From Bradyrhizobium tropiciagri (lineage in GTDB: Bacteria > Pseudomonadota > Alphaproteobacteria > Rhizobiales > Xanthobacteraceae), in the NCBI RefSeq assembly GCF_018130505.1, contig NZ_JAFCKH010000009.1, positions 1-64,000 of the forward strand: a DNA stretch of 64,000 nucleotides. Reading direction: 5' to 3'. The position numbers and the translations under genes are program-made. The notes beneath the pieces were generated by a model. The model ran no database searches and was not told where the DNA came from. It worked only from the letters and a program-made list of their open reading frames with translations. Below, piece after piece: positions 1 to 8,366 of the stretch. The number at the start of each line of letters is the position of its first letter. The stretch's first letter is position 1.

Positions 1-178
1 GTCCCCCTTGTTCCGGGGCACCGAAAACACGACACTTCACGAGCTACAAACAGGCGACAGATCACGAGCTACTGACAAATCAAAACATGCGAGTTGACAC
101 GTCGGGCAACTCAGTGGCATTATTCCAATATTCCGAAATCGTGCAAATGCCACCTCGCCTCGGTCGCGGGTGGGGACG

Positions 179-562
179 CTACGATCCCGCCGGGAAGACC
201 TGCGCGACGTGAAACGCCTTGGTGGTGATCAGCCATTTTCCGTCGATCCGGTGCAACACCAGATGATCGATGAAGCCGGTCTGGCCGTTCCTGACGCGCA
301 CCTTGGCGAGGGCAAGGTCGGGCGCGGTCTGCTCGATGCTGATGATGGCCTCGTCGCGCGGCGACTGCATCGAAGCCGCCGAGGGACGGCTGCGGATGAA
401 GTCGCGGAATTCGGCGGCCGACCGCACCGTGTGCCTGCCGTCCCGGATGCCGTGCACGATGCAGGCATCGGCGAAGACGTCGCGGAACCGGCTGTCGTCG
501 ACGTCATACATCAGGTTGAAATATCCATCGATCGCGGATGCGATGGCTTGGATGTCGCTCAT
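179..562 (-). CDS. NTF2-like / SnoaL-fold protein
   Basis: A 127-aa cytosolic protein with the composition and length of NTF2-like (lumazine-binding or SnoaL-type) alpha+beta cone proteins. A helical N-terminus is followed by DDSRFRDVFADACIVHG, typical of these folds, and beta strands end in HRIDGKWLITTKAF. It has no signal peptide or membrane segment. The family includes small-molecule isomerases, dehydratases and non-catalytic ligand binders, so the reaction cannot be named. It is divergent from the LysR gene 107 bp away, which is the usual arrangement for a LysR regulator and its target. Confidence 0.7.
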   Translation of the reverse strand: MSDIQAIASAIDGYFNLMYDVDDSRFRDVFADACIVHGIRDGRHTVRSAAEFRDFIRSRPSAASMQSPRDEAIISIEQTAPDLALAKVRVRNGQTGFIDHLVLHRIDGKWLITTKAFHVAQVFPAGS

Positions 563-638
563 TGCAGAGTCTCCGTTGCGGATGTTGTCATCTGCGCCGA
601 CAGTGGCCGATACGGCGGCGGGGTGCTACGACTCGGCG

Positions 639-655
639 GTCATCTCTTGGATGAC
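639..655. promoter_or_regulatory. Candidate LysR operator dyad
   Basis: GTCATC and GATGAC form a 6-bp inverted repeat with a 5-bp spacer, ending 14 bp before the LysR start codon in the divergent intergenic region. A second, smaller GATG/CATC dyad lies at 581-592. The position suits autoregulation and control of the divergent NTF2-like gene, but no experimental motif is known to me. Confidence 0.3.
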
Positions 656-669
656 TGAAAGGCATCGGC

Positions 670-1629
670 ATGGACGAAGTTGACGGTCGGCTGGTCGGCG
701 GCCTGGTGGTGCTCGCAGCGCTCGCGGATGCGCGCAGCTTCGGCAAGGCGGCCGAACGGCTCGGCATGACGCAATCCGGGGTCAGCAAGGCGATCGCCAA
801 GCTCGAGGCGCGGCTCGATACCAGGCTGGTTCACCGCACCAGCCGCGCCGTCGAGCTCACGGAGGAAGGCCGCGCGCTGGTCGAGCGGGTCGCCGCGCAT
901 CTGGCCGGGATCGGCGAGGCGGCGGCGGAAACCTCGAAGTCGCGCGATGCGGTCCGCGGCAAGTTGCGGGTCAATGTCGACCCGCTGTTCTCCCGCCTCG
1001 TGCTGGCGCCGCAGCTGAGCGAATTCCTGCTGCAGAACCCCGGCATGGAGCTGCGGATCGAGACCCGCGACCGGATCGCCGATCTGGTCAGCGACGGCTT
1101 TGACCTCGCGGTGCGTTTCGGCGAGCCGGCGCCGTCGGCGCTGATTGCGCGCCGCGTGCTCGACAGGCGCGTGCTAACGGTGGCCTCGCCGATCTATCTC
1201 GAACGGCACGGCCGGCCGCGTGATCCGCGTGAGCTGGCGAGCCCCGACCATCAATGCATCCACGCCATCGATCCTGCGACCGGGCGCCCGTTCGAATGGG
1301 AGTTCTGGCGCGGCGGCGAGGTGGTGCCCGTGGCGGTCAACGGGCGGCTCACCGTCACCGACTCGGGGACCAAGCTCGGCGCGTGCCTCGCCGGCTTCGG
1401 CATCGCGCAGGTGATCGATCTCGGCCTCGACGATCACCTCAAGAGCGGCGCGCTGGTCGATTTGTTTCCGGACTGGCCCGACGAGCGCTATCCGCTCTAC
1501 GTCTATTACGCCTCCCGCAACCACGTGCCGGCCAAGGTGCGGAAGTTCATCGAGTTCATCACCGGCGCGCTGGCGGCAAAGCCCGCACGCTCGCCGCGCG
1601 GCGCCGCCGGCTTGCGCAAGGTCGGTTAG
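670..1629 (+). CDS. LysR-family transcriptional regulator
   Basis: A 319-aa LysR-type regulator. The N-terminal winged helix-turn-helix (about residues 8-65) has the diagnostic pattern ADARSFGKAAERLGMTQSGVSKAIAKLE. The rest is a periplasmic-binding-protein-like effector domain of normal length, with the FDLAVRFGEP segment typical of the CrgA/AaeR-like subgroup. It is transcribed away from the NTF2-like gene, which is its most likely target. It ends 13 bp before the 3' end of the convergent EamA gene. The effector is unknown. Confidence 0.9.
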   Translation: MDEVDGRLVGGLVVLAALADARSFGKAAERLGMTQSGVSKAIAKLEARLDTRLVHRTSRAVELTEEGRALVERVAAHLAGIGEAAAETSKSRDAVRGKLRVNVDPLFSRLVLAPQLSEFLLQNPGMELRIETRDRIADLVSDGFDLAVRFGEPAPSALIARRVLDRRVLTVASPIYLERHGRPRDPRELASPDHQCIHAIDPATGRPFEWEFWRGGEVVPVAVNGRLTVTDSGTKLGACLAGFGIAQVIDLGLDDHLKSGALVDLFPDWPDERYPLYVYYASRNHVPAKVRKFIEFITGALAAKPARSPRGAAGLRKVG

Positions 1630-1642
1630 CCGGCGTAACTCG

Positions 1643-2593
1643 CTAACTCTTCGCCGAGCCCTGCCGCGAGGCGATGATGACGCCCGCGAGCACCAGCGCG
1701 TAGCCGATCAGGTGAAACACCTCGAGCGTCTCGCCGAGCAGCAGGATCGCCATCGCAGAGCCGAACACCGGCACGAGATGGAAGAACGGCGCGGCGCGGT
1801 TCGGGCCGATCAGCGCGACGCCGCGGTTGAAGAACAGATAGGCCAGCGTCGAGGGGAAGATCAGCGTGTAGGCCAGCGTCGCCGCCGTCAGCAGGTCGAA
1901 TTTCAGCGTCACGCCGGCGGAAAATTCCCAGGCCGCGAACGGCAGCAGCATCAGCGCGCCGCAGCAGGTGGTGAACGAGATCAGCGAGAGCTGATGGATC
2001 TTCGGCCGCCGCGGGATCAGCGCCGAGTACAGTCCGAACGACACCAGCGAGGCGCCGAACATGATGTCGCCGCGGTTGAGGCGGATGCTCGCGAGCGCCG
2101 AGAAATCGCCGCGCAGGATGATGGTCAGCACGCCGGCCAGCGAGATCGCGATGCCGGCAAGCTGCGCCGGCGTCAGCCGCACCCCGAACAGCACCAGCGA
2201 CCACAGCGCCACGAACAGCGGGCCCGCCGACTGGATCAGCAGCGCGTTCAGCGCCTCGGTGTACTGCATGGCCCAGTAGGAGATCGCGTTGTTGAACGCG
2301 AAGCCGACCATCGACAGCAGCAGCATCAGCGGCAGCGCGCTGCGCAGCTTCGGCCAGTCCTGCCGCAGATGCGGCCAGGCGAACGGCAAGAGGATCAGGA
2401 ACACGCCGAACCAGCGGATCGTGGTCAGCGTCACCGGCGGCACATGGCTGCCGACATGCCGCGCCAGCACGATGTTGGCGGCCCAGAACAGCGAGGTCAG
2501 GCTGAGCAGCAGATAGGGCTGGTTGTTGAGCCAGTTGAATGGCGAACGTGTGGTCGGAGCGGCGGGGGCGGGCAAAGCGCGGCGGTCGGACAT
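1643..2593 (-). CDS. EamA/DMT-family transporter
   Basis: A 316-aa inner-membrane protein with about ten hydrophobic segments arranged as two EamA repeats, as in the drug/metabolite transporter superfamily. The chosen ATG at 2593 (MSDRRALP) gives the same length as the paralogue at 8367-9317. The frame stays open upstream to 2737, but that part looks non-coding and reaches towards a repeat. Shared landmarks with the paralogue include NQPYLLL near the N-terminus and STLAYLFFNRGVALIGPNRA late in repeat two. Such proteins export amino acids, metabolites or drugs; the substrate is unknown. Confidence 0.88.
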   Translation of the reverse strand: MSDRRALPAPAAPTTRSPFNWLNNQPYLLLSLTSLFWAANIVLARHVGSHVPPVTLTTIRWFGVFLILLPFAWPHLRQDWPKLRSALPLMLLLSMVGFAFNNAISYWAMQYTEALNALLIQSAGPLFVALWSLVLFGVRLTPAQLAGIAISLAGVLTIILRGDFSALASIRLNRGDIMFGASLVSFGLYSALIPRRPKIHQLSLISFTTCCGALMLLPFAAWEFSAGVTLKFDLLTAATLAYTLIFPSTLAYLFFNRGVALIGPNRAAPFFHLVPVFGSAMAILLLGETLEVFHLIGYALVLAGVIIASRQGSAKS

Positions 2594-2741
2594 TATTGGT
2601 CGATGTTGTGCCGGAAATCGCCGCCGCGGCAAGACGAAAGAGCGGATTGGTGCCATGCGCGGGAGGTCAGAAAGCGACGCGAGGTGCGGGGCTGTCTGAG
2701 AGAATGTGAGTGTATCACTCAGGTGGCACCGAAACATTCGG

Positions 2742-2865
2742 CGTCGTCCCGGCGAAGGCCGGGACCCATTACCACCGAAGGTTATTGATGCGCAACGCTG
2801 GGGCCACAGCTCGTTTCAACAATCTGACCCTGTGGTTATGGGTCCCGGCTTTCGCCGGGACGACG
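2742..2865. repeat. 124-bp palindromic intergenic repeat, copy 1
   Basis: Ends of about 34 bp (from CGTCGTCCCGGCGAA to TTCGCCGGGACGACG) are inverted copies of each other around a non-palindromic core containing CGCAACGCTGGGGCCACAG. The same arrangement recurs at 4469-4592 and 21148-21270. It lies in the 434-bp gap between an EamA gene and the HD gene, where I see no gene. Confidence 0.9.
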
Positions 2866-2890
2866 TGTGGAGAGAGCTGCAGTCCCAATT

Positions 2891-2996
2891 CCGTCATCCT
2901 GAGGTGCGAGCGGAGCGAGCCTCGAAGGATGAATCGGCCCGGCTGGTGGCCGTGCATCCTTCGAGGCTCGCAAGAGCTCGCACCTCAGGATGACGG
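2891..2996. repeat. Palindromic repeat, second family
   Basis: The outer arms CCGTCATCCTGAGGTGCGAGC and their inverse CTCGCACCTCAGGATGACGG flank inner arms built on CCTCGAAGGATG/CATCCTTCGAGG. A related but diverged element is at 4653-4812. It fills most of the space between copy 1 of the 124-bp repeat and the HD gene 3' end and could form a long cruciform or hairpin. Confidence 0.85.
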
Positions 2997-3027
2997 GGAG
3001 GGTGGGTGCATGCAGCCCACACCCAAC

Positions 3028-3873
3028 CTATTTCTGCGGGCCCGACAGCGAGATGTCGCGTTCGGCGCGGAAGACGTTGCCGTAGAGGTTGGCGATCCAC
3101 TGCCGCCCGGCCGAGGTGATGTTGAGGTAGCGGATCGCGCGCTGGATCTGCGGCGCGACGCTGTCCCAATAGAATTGCGGGTAGCGGTTGACGAGGTCCG
3201 CCGGGGAATCGTAGCCGAGCTCGCGGTTCAGCCCGGCCTCCTCGAATTCGAGATACAGCGCGTTGGCCTTGCGGATGTAGTTGGGATCGCCGAGCTGGCC
3301 GATCAGGTCGGCGGCGCGCAGCACCGCGGCTTCCTCGCTCAGCTCCTCGCTCTGTTCGGGCGGGCACAGCGGCAGGCGCGTGCCCTCGATGGCGCGCGCG
3401 ATCCGGCTCTTGTCGAGCTGCGCGATGCCCTTGATCCGTTGCATCACGAACATCTTGGAGCGGTCGACATGATAGGGCAGCAAGCCCGCATCCGAAGCGC
3501 CGCGCGGCAGCGTCACCTTGCGGCCGCTCTCGTCGACCAGATAGCCGTCCTTGGAGTCGGCATCGAACAGCCCGCGTACGTAGCCGATGTCGTGGGTGAG
3601 GCAGGCGATGATGACGTGCGCGTAGTCTTCCGCGGTCATGTGCGAATGCAGCGCGCGGCCGCGCAGGATGTCGTGGCCGGCCAGCGTCACCAGCATGGTG
3701 TGCTCGACATTGTGGTAGAGCGCGTCGCTGTTGCCGATGCATTCGATCGCGATCCGCGCGATCGAGGGCACCATCTCGACCAGTTCGGTCTGCGAGGAGC
3801 CGAACCTGCGCTGCATGTAGTCGCCGAGAAACTTGCCGAGCGCGTCGGCCGCCAGTTCGGGAAGGGTCATCAT
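3028..3873 (-). CDS. HD-domain phosphohydrolase
   Basis: A 281-aa soluble protein with an HD superfamily metal centre: H54 and H58 in YHNVEHTML, then H94-D95 in CLTHDIGY. The spacing is that of metal-dependent phosphohydrolases or phosphodiesterases. The ATG at 3873 is chosen because GGAGG lies 7 bp upstream; the frame is open further upstream without a good ribosome site. There is no sensory or signal-output domain, so whether it cleaves nucleotides, a cyclic dinucleotide or another phosphate ester cannot be told. It is divergent from the DUF1330 gene. Confidence 0.82.
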   Translation of the reverse strand: MMTLPELAADALGKFLGDYMQRRFGSSQTELVEMVPSIARIAIECIGNSDALYHNVEHTMLVTLAGHDILRGRALHSHMTAEDYAHVIIACLTHDIGYVRGLFDADSKDGYLVDESGRKVTLPRGASDAGLLPYHVDRSKMFVMQRIKGIAQLDKSRIARAIEGTRLPLCPPEQSEELSEEAAVLRAADLIGQLGDPNYIRKANALYLEFEEAGLNRELGYDSPADLVNRYPQFYWDSVAPQIQRAIRYLNITSAGRQWIANLYGNVFRAERDISLSGPQK

Positions 3874-4024
3874 GGCTTGACCTCCGAGATCGCGCAGTGG
3901 CACGCAGGCGTTCGGCCGACGCCGTTTCAGCGTAGCGGCCGCATGTGACATAATCTTTGCGGCCGGACCGCGGCCAGGCCCGGTCGCCTGGGCCGGTCGT
4001 TTGGGCCGGTCTTGGCAGGAGCAT

Positions 4025-4429
4025 ATGATGGGCGTTGATCTCTTGAACGTCAAAGGCCTGAGCGAGCTGGATCGCGATGCGCCGGTGGTGATGGTCAACC
4101 TGATGCGGTTTCGCCAGCGGTCGCTCGATGGCCACGGCTCGGGCTGGGACGCCTATCTACGCTACAGCGCGCTCACCGTCCCCATGATCAAGGCGCGCGG
4201 CGGCACGCTGCTGTGGACCGGCAGCGCCGAGACCGTCGCGCTCGGCGATCCGGCCGGCCAGCAATGGGACTACCTCGCGCTGGTCTACTATCCCAGCGTT
4301 GATGCCTTCATCGACATGATGACCTCGGCCGACTACGAGACCCGCTGCGACCCGCACCGCACCAACGGCTGCGAAGCGCACGTGATCATCGCGACCCGCG
4401 AGGCGTATAGTAAGTTCAAGATGGGGTGA
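4025..4429 (+). CDS. DUF1330 family protein
   Basis: A 134-aa protein with the dimeric ferredoxin-like fold expected of DUF1330. The family signature is visible as VVMVNLMRF near residue 20 and as YYPSVDAFIDMMTSADYE in the second half. No catalytic role is established for the family. There are two adjacent ATG codons; AGGAG at 4017-4021 better fits the second one (4028), so the first residue is uncertain. It is divergent from the HD phosphohydrolase gene. Confidence 0.75.
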   Translation: MMGVDLLNVKGLSELDRDAPVVMVNLMRFRQRSLDGHGSGWDAYLRYSALTVPMIKARGGTLLWTGSAETVALGDPAGQQWDYLALVYYPSVDAFIDMMTSADYETRCDPHRTNGCEAHVIIATREAYSKFKMG

Positions 4430-4468
4430 GGGGGCGCTCTCGCCGTCACCCCGTGAAATCGCCCCGCG

Positions 4469-4592
4469 CGTCGTCCCGGCGAAAGCCGGGACCCATAACC
4501 ACCGAAGGTCATCGTTGCGCAACGCTGGGGCCACAGCTTGTTTCAACAACCAGACCCTGTGGTTATGGGTCCCGGCTTTCGCCGGGACGACG
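4469..4592. repeat. 124-bp palindromic intergenic repeat, copy 2
   Basis: Same structure as copy 1: inverted 34-bp ends, here perfect inverse copies (CGTCGTCCCGGCGAAAGCC outward), around the conserved core GCGCAACGCTGGGGCCACAG. It begins 39 bp after the DUF1330 stop. Confidence 0.92.
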
Positions 4593-4652
4593 CCGGATAG
4601 ATTGCACCGCTGTTGAGCCCGTCACACTGGAATGTGTGCGGACCTGTACGAC

Positions 4653-4812
4653 CCGTCACCCCCGCGCAAAGGCTTCGCCTTTGTTGCTGGAGGTGCGAGC
4701 GGAGCGGCCCTCGAAGGGTCGACGGCCACCAGCCGGGCCGATTCATCCTTCGAGGCTCGCAAGTGCTCGCGCCTCCAGCGACAAAGGCGAAGCCTTTGCG
4801 CGGGGATGACGG
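4653..4812. repeat. 160-bp nested palindrome
   Basis: The outer arms run CCGTCACCCCCGCGCAAAGG to the near-inverse CCTTTGCGCGGGGATGACGG. The middle arms are GGCTTCGCCTTTGT and its partner ACAAAGGCGAAGCC. The inner arms (CTGGAGGTGCGAGC, CCTCGAAGG) resemble the element at 2891-2996. It looks like an element of that family into which a second palindrome has been nested. The 4430-4849 gap contains no gene that I can support. Confidence 0.8.
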
Positions 4813-4872
4813 GTTTGGGAGGGATGACGGGTTTGGGAGAGTGACGGGTCTACGAGGATGACGGGTCTGCCA
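4803..4872. repeat. Degenerate 17-18 bp tandem repeat
   Basis: About four copies of a unit like GGGATGACGGGTTTGGGA (4803-4820, 4821-4838, then decayed copies at 4839-4855 and 4856-4872). The first two are identical. The repeat runs through the tetR stop codon and encodes its last residues. Confidence 0.8.
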
Positions 4873-5470
4873 GCGGCGCCAGCGCTGCGTGGCAGGCGGC
4901 CTGCAGCAGGCGGCTCACCTCCTCCCGCGACCGACCCGCGCTCAGCGACGCGAAGGTCGGATAGCTCGTCAGCGCGAAGATCAGATCCACGGCGTCCTTG
5001 CGCGCCTGTTGCGACGCGGTCTTGCCGGCGATGCGGTCGACCAGCGCGGTGAGGCCCTTGCGGCGGCGTTCGTTGCGTTCGCGGACGGCTTCGGCGAATT
5101 CCGGGTCGGTGGCCATCGCATCGTTCAGCCGGGCGACCGCCGGGTCGCGGCTCCAGAAGCCGCAGAAGATCTCGACCATGCGGTCGAGCGCGGCGCGCGG
5201 ATCGGCCATCGTCATGGCCTCGATGAGCTTATGCAGCCCGCCCTGCCGCGCGATGTCGTCGAACACGGCTTCCAGCAGCCCGCGCCGCGAGCCGAACTGG
5301 TTGTAGACCGTCAGCCGCGTCACGCCTGCTGCCTTCGCCACCGTGTCCAGCGAGAAGCGCGCGATGCTCTCGCCCTCACGCAGCGTGCGTGCGGCGGCCT
5401 CGAGCACCCGCTCGCGGGTCTCGGCGGCGGCGGCGCTGCGCGTGGGGCTCACATAGCTGCGCGGCGGCAT
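4850..5470 (-). CDS. TetR-family transcriptional regulator
   Basis: A 206-aa TetR regulator. The N-terminal DNA-binding domain shows the usual RERVLEAAARTL helix and the recognition helix VAKAAGVTRLTVYNQFGSR (about residues 46-64), followed by an all-helical ligand and dimer domain. It is divergent from a small membrane protein 75 bp away, with a TetR-like dyad between them. The C-terminus (LADPSSS) is encoded by a tandem repeat that continues downstream, so this end has probably been rewritten by repeat expansion. The ligand is unknown. Confidence 0.9.
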   Translation of the reverse strand: MPPRSYVSPTRSAAAAETRERVLEAAARTLREGESIARFSLDTVAKAAGVTRLTVYNQFGSRRGLLEAVFDDIARQGGLHKLIEAMTMADPRAALDRMVEIFCGFWSRDPAVARLNDAMATDPEFAEAVRERNERRRKGLTALVDRIAGKTASQQARKDAVDLIFALTSYPTFASLSAGRSREEVSRLLQAACHAALAPLADPSSS

Positions 5471-5498
5471 CGGTCTGCCTTGCCTTTGTCACATTGAC

Positions 5499-5513
5499 TA
5501 TACATATTGTATA
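5499..5513. promoter_or_regulatory. Candidate TetR operator
   Basis: TATACA and TGTATA form a perfect 6-bp inverted repeat around TAT, an A+T-rich island in GC-rich DNA, between the divergent tetR and membrane-protein genes. It ends 32 bp before the membrane-protein ATG and is 28 bp from the tetR ATG, so a bound dimer could control both promoters. Confidence 0.55.
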
Positions 5514-5545
5514 TCTAATTTCCAGAGCCGATTTGGAGCTTCCCC

Positions 5546-5950
5546 ATGCAGACCGCCCTCATCATAGCGCTGTCCCTTCACATCCTGTCATCGGTGTTTT
5601 GGGCCGGCTCCAGCTTCACCCTGGCCCGCACCGGCGGGCTTGGCGGCGAAAGGCTGCTCGGCCCGCAGATCGGCGCCGCGACCGTCGCCATCGTCACTGG
5701 TGCCACGCTCTGGCACCTTGCTCATGAAGGCTCGTTCGCGCGATCGGAACAAATCCTCGCTGCCGGCGCGATTGCTGCGCTGACAGCGATCACGGTGCAG
5801 ATCGTGGTCGGCGGCAGCGCCGTCAGGCAGTTGCGCAGCGGCGCGGACGATGCCTCGGCCGCGCGCTCACGGCTGGCCGTGGCGCAACGTATCGCGGCCG
5901 GGCTGTTGGCGATCACCGCCCTGTGCATGGGCGCGGCGCGCTACGCCTAG
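5546..5950 (+). CDS. Small four-helix membrane protein
   Basis: A 134-aa inner-membrane protein with about four hydrophobic helices (near residues 3-22, 42-58, 68-88 and 112-130). The ATG has GGAG 8 bp upstream. I do not recognise a named family with certainty; the size and topology resemble DUF-type haem- or copper-associated CopD-like membrane proteins. It is divergent from tetR and probably repressed by it. Its stop codon overlaps by 4 bp the stop of the convergent dehydrogenase gene. Confidence 0.7.
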   Translation: MQTALIIALSLHILSSVFWAGSSFTLARTGGLGGERLLGPQIGAATVAIVTGATLWHLAHEGSFARSEQILAAGAIAALTAITVQIVVGGSAVRQLRSGADDASAARSRLAVAQRIAAGLLAITALCMGAARYA

Positions 5951-7170
5951 TCTCGGAACTTCCGCACCAGGTCGGGCGTGATCTCCTTCAGGCTGCGGAT
6001 GCCGAGCAGCGCGAGGTCGCGGTCGATCTCGGCATGCAGCAGCGAGATCGCGCGGGCGACGCCGGCTTCGCCGGCCACCACGGCGGCATAGAGGAACGGG
6101 CGGCCGACCCAGACGAAGTCGGCGCCGAGCGCCAGCGCCTTGATCACGTCGGTGCCGCGGCGGATGCCGCCGTCCACCATCACGGTCATGTTGCCCTTCT
6201 GCGCGGCGATCTCCGGCAGCGTGCGCAGGCCGGAGAAGGTGTAATCGAGCTGGCGGCCGCCATGGTTGGAGACCATCACGCCGTCGCAGCCGTGCTCGCG
6301 CGCCAGCCGTGCGTCCTCCGGCGAGATCAGGCCCTTGACCACCAGCTTGCCCTTCCAGCGCTTGCGGATCAGCTCGACATGCTTCCAGGCGAGCTGGTCG
6401 CGGCTGCCGATGTTGCGCATCAGGTTTTTCGAGAGCACCGGCGGGCCCTGCTTGGCGTCCATGTTCTCGAAATGCGGCATGCCGTGGTTGAACACGGTGC
6501 GTGCCCAGGTGTTCAGCAGCCAGTCGGGATGGGTGATGGTGTCCCAGAACACCCGCGGCGTGATCGCGAGCGGCACCTGGAAGCCGTTGCGGATGTTGTT
6601 CTCGCGGTTCGGCGGCACCGGCACGTCGGCGGTGACGACGAAGGTGTCGTAGCCGGCAGCCGCGACGCGATCGACCAGCGGCTCGATGCGCGCATCGATG
6701 CCGGCGAGATAGGCCTGATACCAGGCGTCCGGATTATTGGCGCGGACGTCCTCCAGCGTGATCAGCGAGGAGGCTGACAGGATCATCGGAATCTCGGCCG
6801 CGGCCGCGGCCCGCGTCAGCGCGATGTCGCCGCGATAGGCGCACAGCGCCGACGAGCCCATCGGCGGGATGCCGAACGGTGAGGCGTAGCTCTTGCCGAA
6901 CAGCGTCGTGGTCTGGTCGCGGCCGGAGACGTCCTTGAGCACGCGCGGCACGAAACCGTATTCCTCGAACGCCCGGCGATTGTCCGACCGCGCGGTGTCG
7001 GTCTCGGCGCCGCCGGAAATGTAGCCGTAGAGGAACTTCGGCAGCAGGCGCCGCGCCTGCGGCTCGAAATCGTCGAGCGTCAGATAGCGCTGCAGACGGC
7101 GCGGCACGGCATTGGTGGCGCGGGTGACGGTTGCGGGAGGCGGGGAGGCTACGGCGGTCCGGTCGTGCAC
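5947..7170 (-). CDS. lldD: FMN-dependent alpha-hydroxy-acid dehydrogenase (LldD-like)
   Basis: A 407-aa enzyme of the L-lactate dehydrogenase / glycolate oxidase / mandelate dehydrogenase family, an (alpha/beta)8 barrel with FMN that oxidises (S)-2-hydroxy acids to 2-oxo acids. The active-site segment SNHGGRQLDYT carries the catalytic His and substrate Arg. The FMN phosphate region is MVDGGIRRGTDVIKALALGA, and PMGSSAL is near the N-terminal strand. The start is taken as GTG at 7170 because the frame further upstream runs into an intergenic repeat. lldD is the best family name, but mandelate or glycolate as substrate cannot be excluded. Confidence 0.85.
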   Translation of the reverse strand: MHDRTAVASPPPATVTRATNAVPRRLQRYLTLDDFEPQARRLLPKFLYGYISGGAETDTARSDNRRAFEEYGFVPRVLKDVSGRDQTTTLFGKSYASPFGIPPMGSSALCAYRGDIALTRAAAAAEIPMILSASSLITLEDVRANNPDAWYQAYLAGIDARIEPLVDRVAAAGYDTFVVTADVPVPPNRENNIRNGFQVPLAITPRVFWDTITHPDWLLNTWARTVFNHGMPHFENMDAKQGPPVLSKNLMRNIGSRDQLAWKHVELIRKRWKGKLVVKGLISPEDARLAREHGCDGVMVSNHGGRQLDYTFSGLRTLPEIAAQKGNMTVMVDGGIRRGTDVIKALALGADFVWVGRPFLYAAVVAGEAGVARAISLLHAEIDRDLALLGIRSLKEITPDLVRKFRD

Positions 7171-7216
7171 GGGAGGCGTTTCCGTTGTTGTTCTTGGTTG
7201 TTGCGGAGCCCGATTA

Positions 7217-7291
7217 GAGCATGATCCGCAAAAGTGTGAAGCAGTTTTGCCTCGCGAGTAACGCGGAACGGGTTGCGTAGAGATCATGCTC
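7217..7291. repeat. 75-bp repeat bounded by GAGCATGATC inverted ends
   Basis: GAGCATGATC at 7217-7226 is perfectly inverted as GATCATGCTC at 7282-7291, around a core with AAAAGTGTGAAGCAG. From memory, elements with this wording are scattered through Bradyrhizobium genomes. It lies upstream of the dehydrogenase gene and creates a false upstream ATG. Confidence 0.75.
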
Positions 7292-7330
7292 AAACGACAA
7301 GCGGAAGCGCGGTGACCCGGTCATCGCGCT

Positions 7331-8140
7331 CTAGCGCCTGCCGCCGGGCCCGCCAATTCTGGCGTTGAAGTTGTTGACGGACTGGCTGACGTCGCTGAGC
7401 GTCTTGCGGGTCTCGGCGATGAACACGCCCGACCTCTTGTCGAAGCTCTGGACCAGCTCGCGCAGCGAGATCACGGTGGGCAGCAGCTCGCCGCCATATT
7501 TGTCGCTGCCGAGGGTTTTGAGGAATTTGTCGGTCGAGGCCATCTTGTCGTCGGCCGCGCTGACGCTGGCCTCGGCGGCATCGATGAATCCGGCGATCAA
7601 TTCACCGCTGCCGGACAGCGAGTTGGTGAAGTTCTCGAAGCCCTGCAGCGTGTCCTTGACGTCGGCCTCGTTCTCGACGATCACGCGGTCGACATTGCGC
7701 AGCGCAACGCGCAGCTTCTCCTGCACGCCCATCGTGCCTTCCGGATCGGCGGTCAGCTCGGGAATCCCGTCGGGGCCGGGCGCCGCCTCCGGCGCCTCGT
7801 CGGTGCCGCCGGTGAAGGAGATCGCCGCGATCCCGGTCAGGCCCTGGAATTCGAGGCCGACCTGGGTGTCCTTCTTGATCGGCGCATCGCGCGCGATCCG
7901 GGTCATGGCGACCACGCGGTGGCGGTCGAGCCGGATCGAGACCACCTCGCCGATGCGCACGCCGGCGAAATTGACGCTGGCGCCACGGCGCAGCCCCGAG
8001 GCCGAGCCCTCGAACACCACGCGGAACGGCACCAGCCGCTTGATGCCGGCATAGCGCTGATAGCCGAGCCAGCCACCGAGCGTGCCGGCGATCAGGGCCA
8101 GCGTCAGGGTGCCGATCATCAGATTGCTGGCGCGCGCCAT
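7331..8140 (-). CDS. MCE/MlaD-domain protein
   Basis: A 269-aa protein with one N-terminal transmembrane anchor (about residues 7-26), an MCE/MlaD domain (about 38-115, including SGLRRGASVNFAGVRIGEV), and a long helical C-terminal region. MCE proteins are the periplasmic lipid-handling parts of ABC systems such as Mla, which move phospholipids between membranes. No MlaE permease, MlaF ATPase or ABC-type auxiliary lipoprotein gene is adjacent, so partners must be encoded elsewhere. It stands alone between the dehydrogenase and an EamA gene. Confidence 0.85.
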   Translation of the reverse strand: MARASNLMIGTLTLALIAGTLGGWLGYQRYAGIKRLVPFRVVFEGSASGLRRGASVNFAGVRIGEVVSIRLDRHRVVAMTRIARDAPIKKDTQVGLEFQGLTGIAAISFTGGTDEAPEAAPGPDGIPELTADPEGTMGVQEKLRVALRNVDRVIVENEADVKDTLQGFENFTNSLSGSGELIAGFIDAAEASVSAADDKMASTDKFLKTLGSDKYGGELLPTVISLRELVQSFDKRSGVFIAETRKTLSDVSQSVNNFNARIGGPGGRR

Positions 8141-8215
8141 CGGGTCCGGAACTGTTCGCGAAGCAGAGGAGGGAAAATAGCGGATTTGGCGGGGATAGTC
8201 ACCGCAGCCTTCTTA

Positions 8216-8356
8216 CCTCGCCCCGCCTGCGGGGAGAGGTCGGATCGCATCACAGATGCGATCCGGGTGAGGGGGAGTCTCCGCGAGTCGTCTGCTACTG
8301 CCTGAGCGGAGAGAGCCCCTCACCCTGACCCTCTCCCCGTAAGAACGGGGAGAGGG
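8216..8356. repeat. Composite REP-like element with three hairpins
   Basis: Three inverted repeats in a row: CCCCGC/GCGGGG at 8221-8234; GGATCGCATC/GATGCGATCC with an ACA loop at 8242-8264; and CCCTCTCCCCGT/ACGGGGAGAGGG with an AAGA loop at 8329-8356. The last stem ends 10 bp from the EamA stop codon and could protect or end that transcript. The motif wording is typical of Rhizobiales intergenic repeats. Confidence 0.8.
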
Positions 8357-8366
8357 AACGGAAAAA

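Noticed and set aside
38-72. Direct repeat CACGAGCTAC twice near the window start
   Set aside because: Ten bases only, no inverted structure and no adjacent gene start; likely chance.
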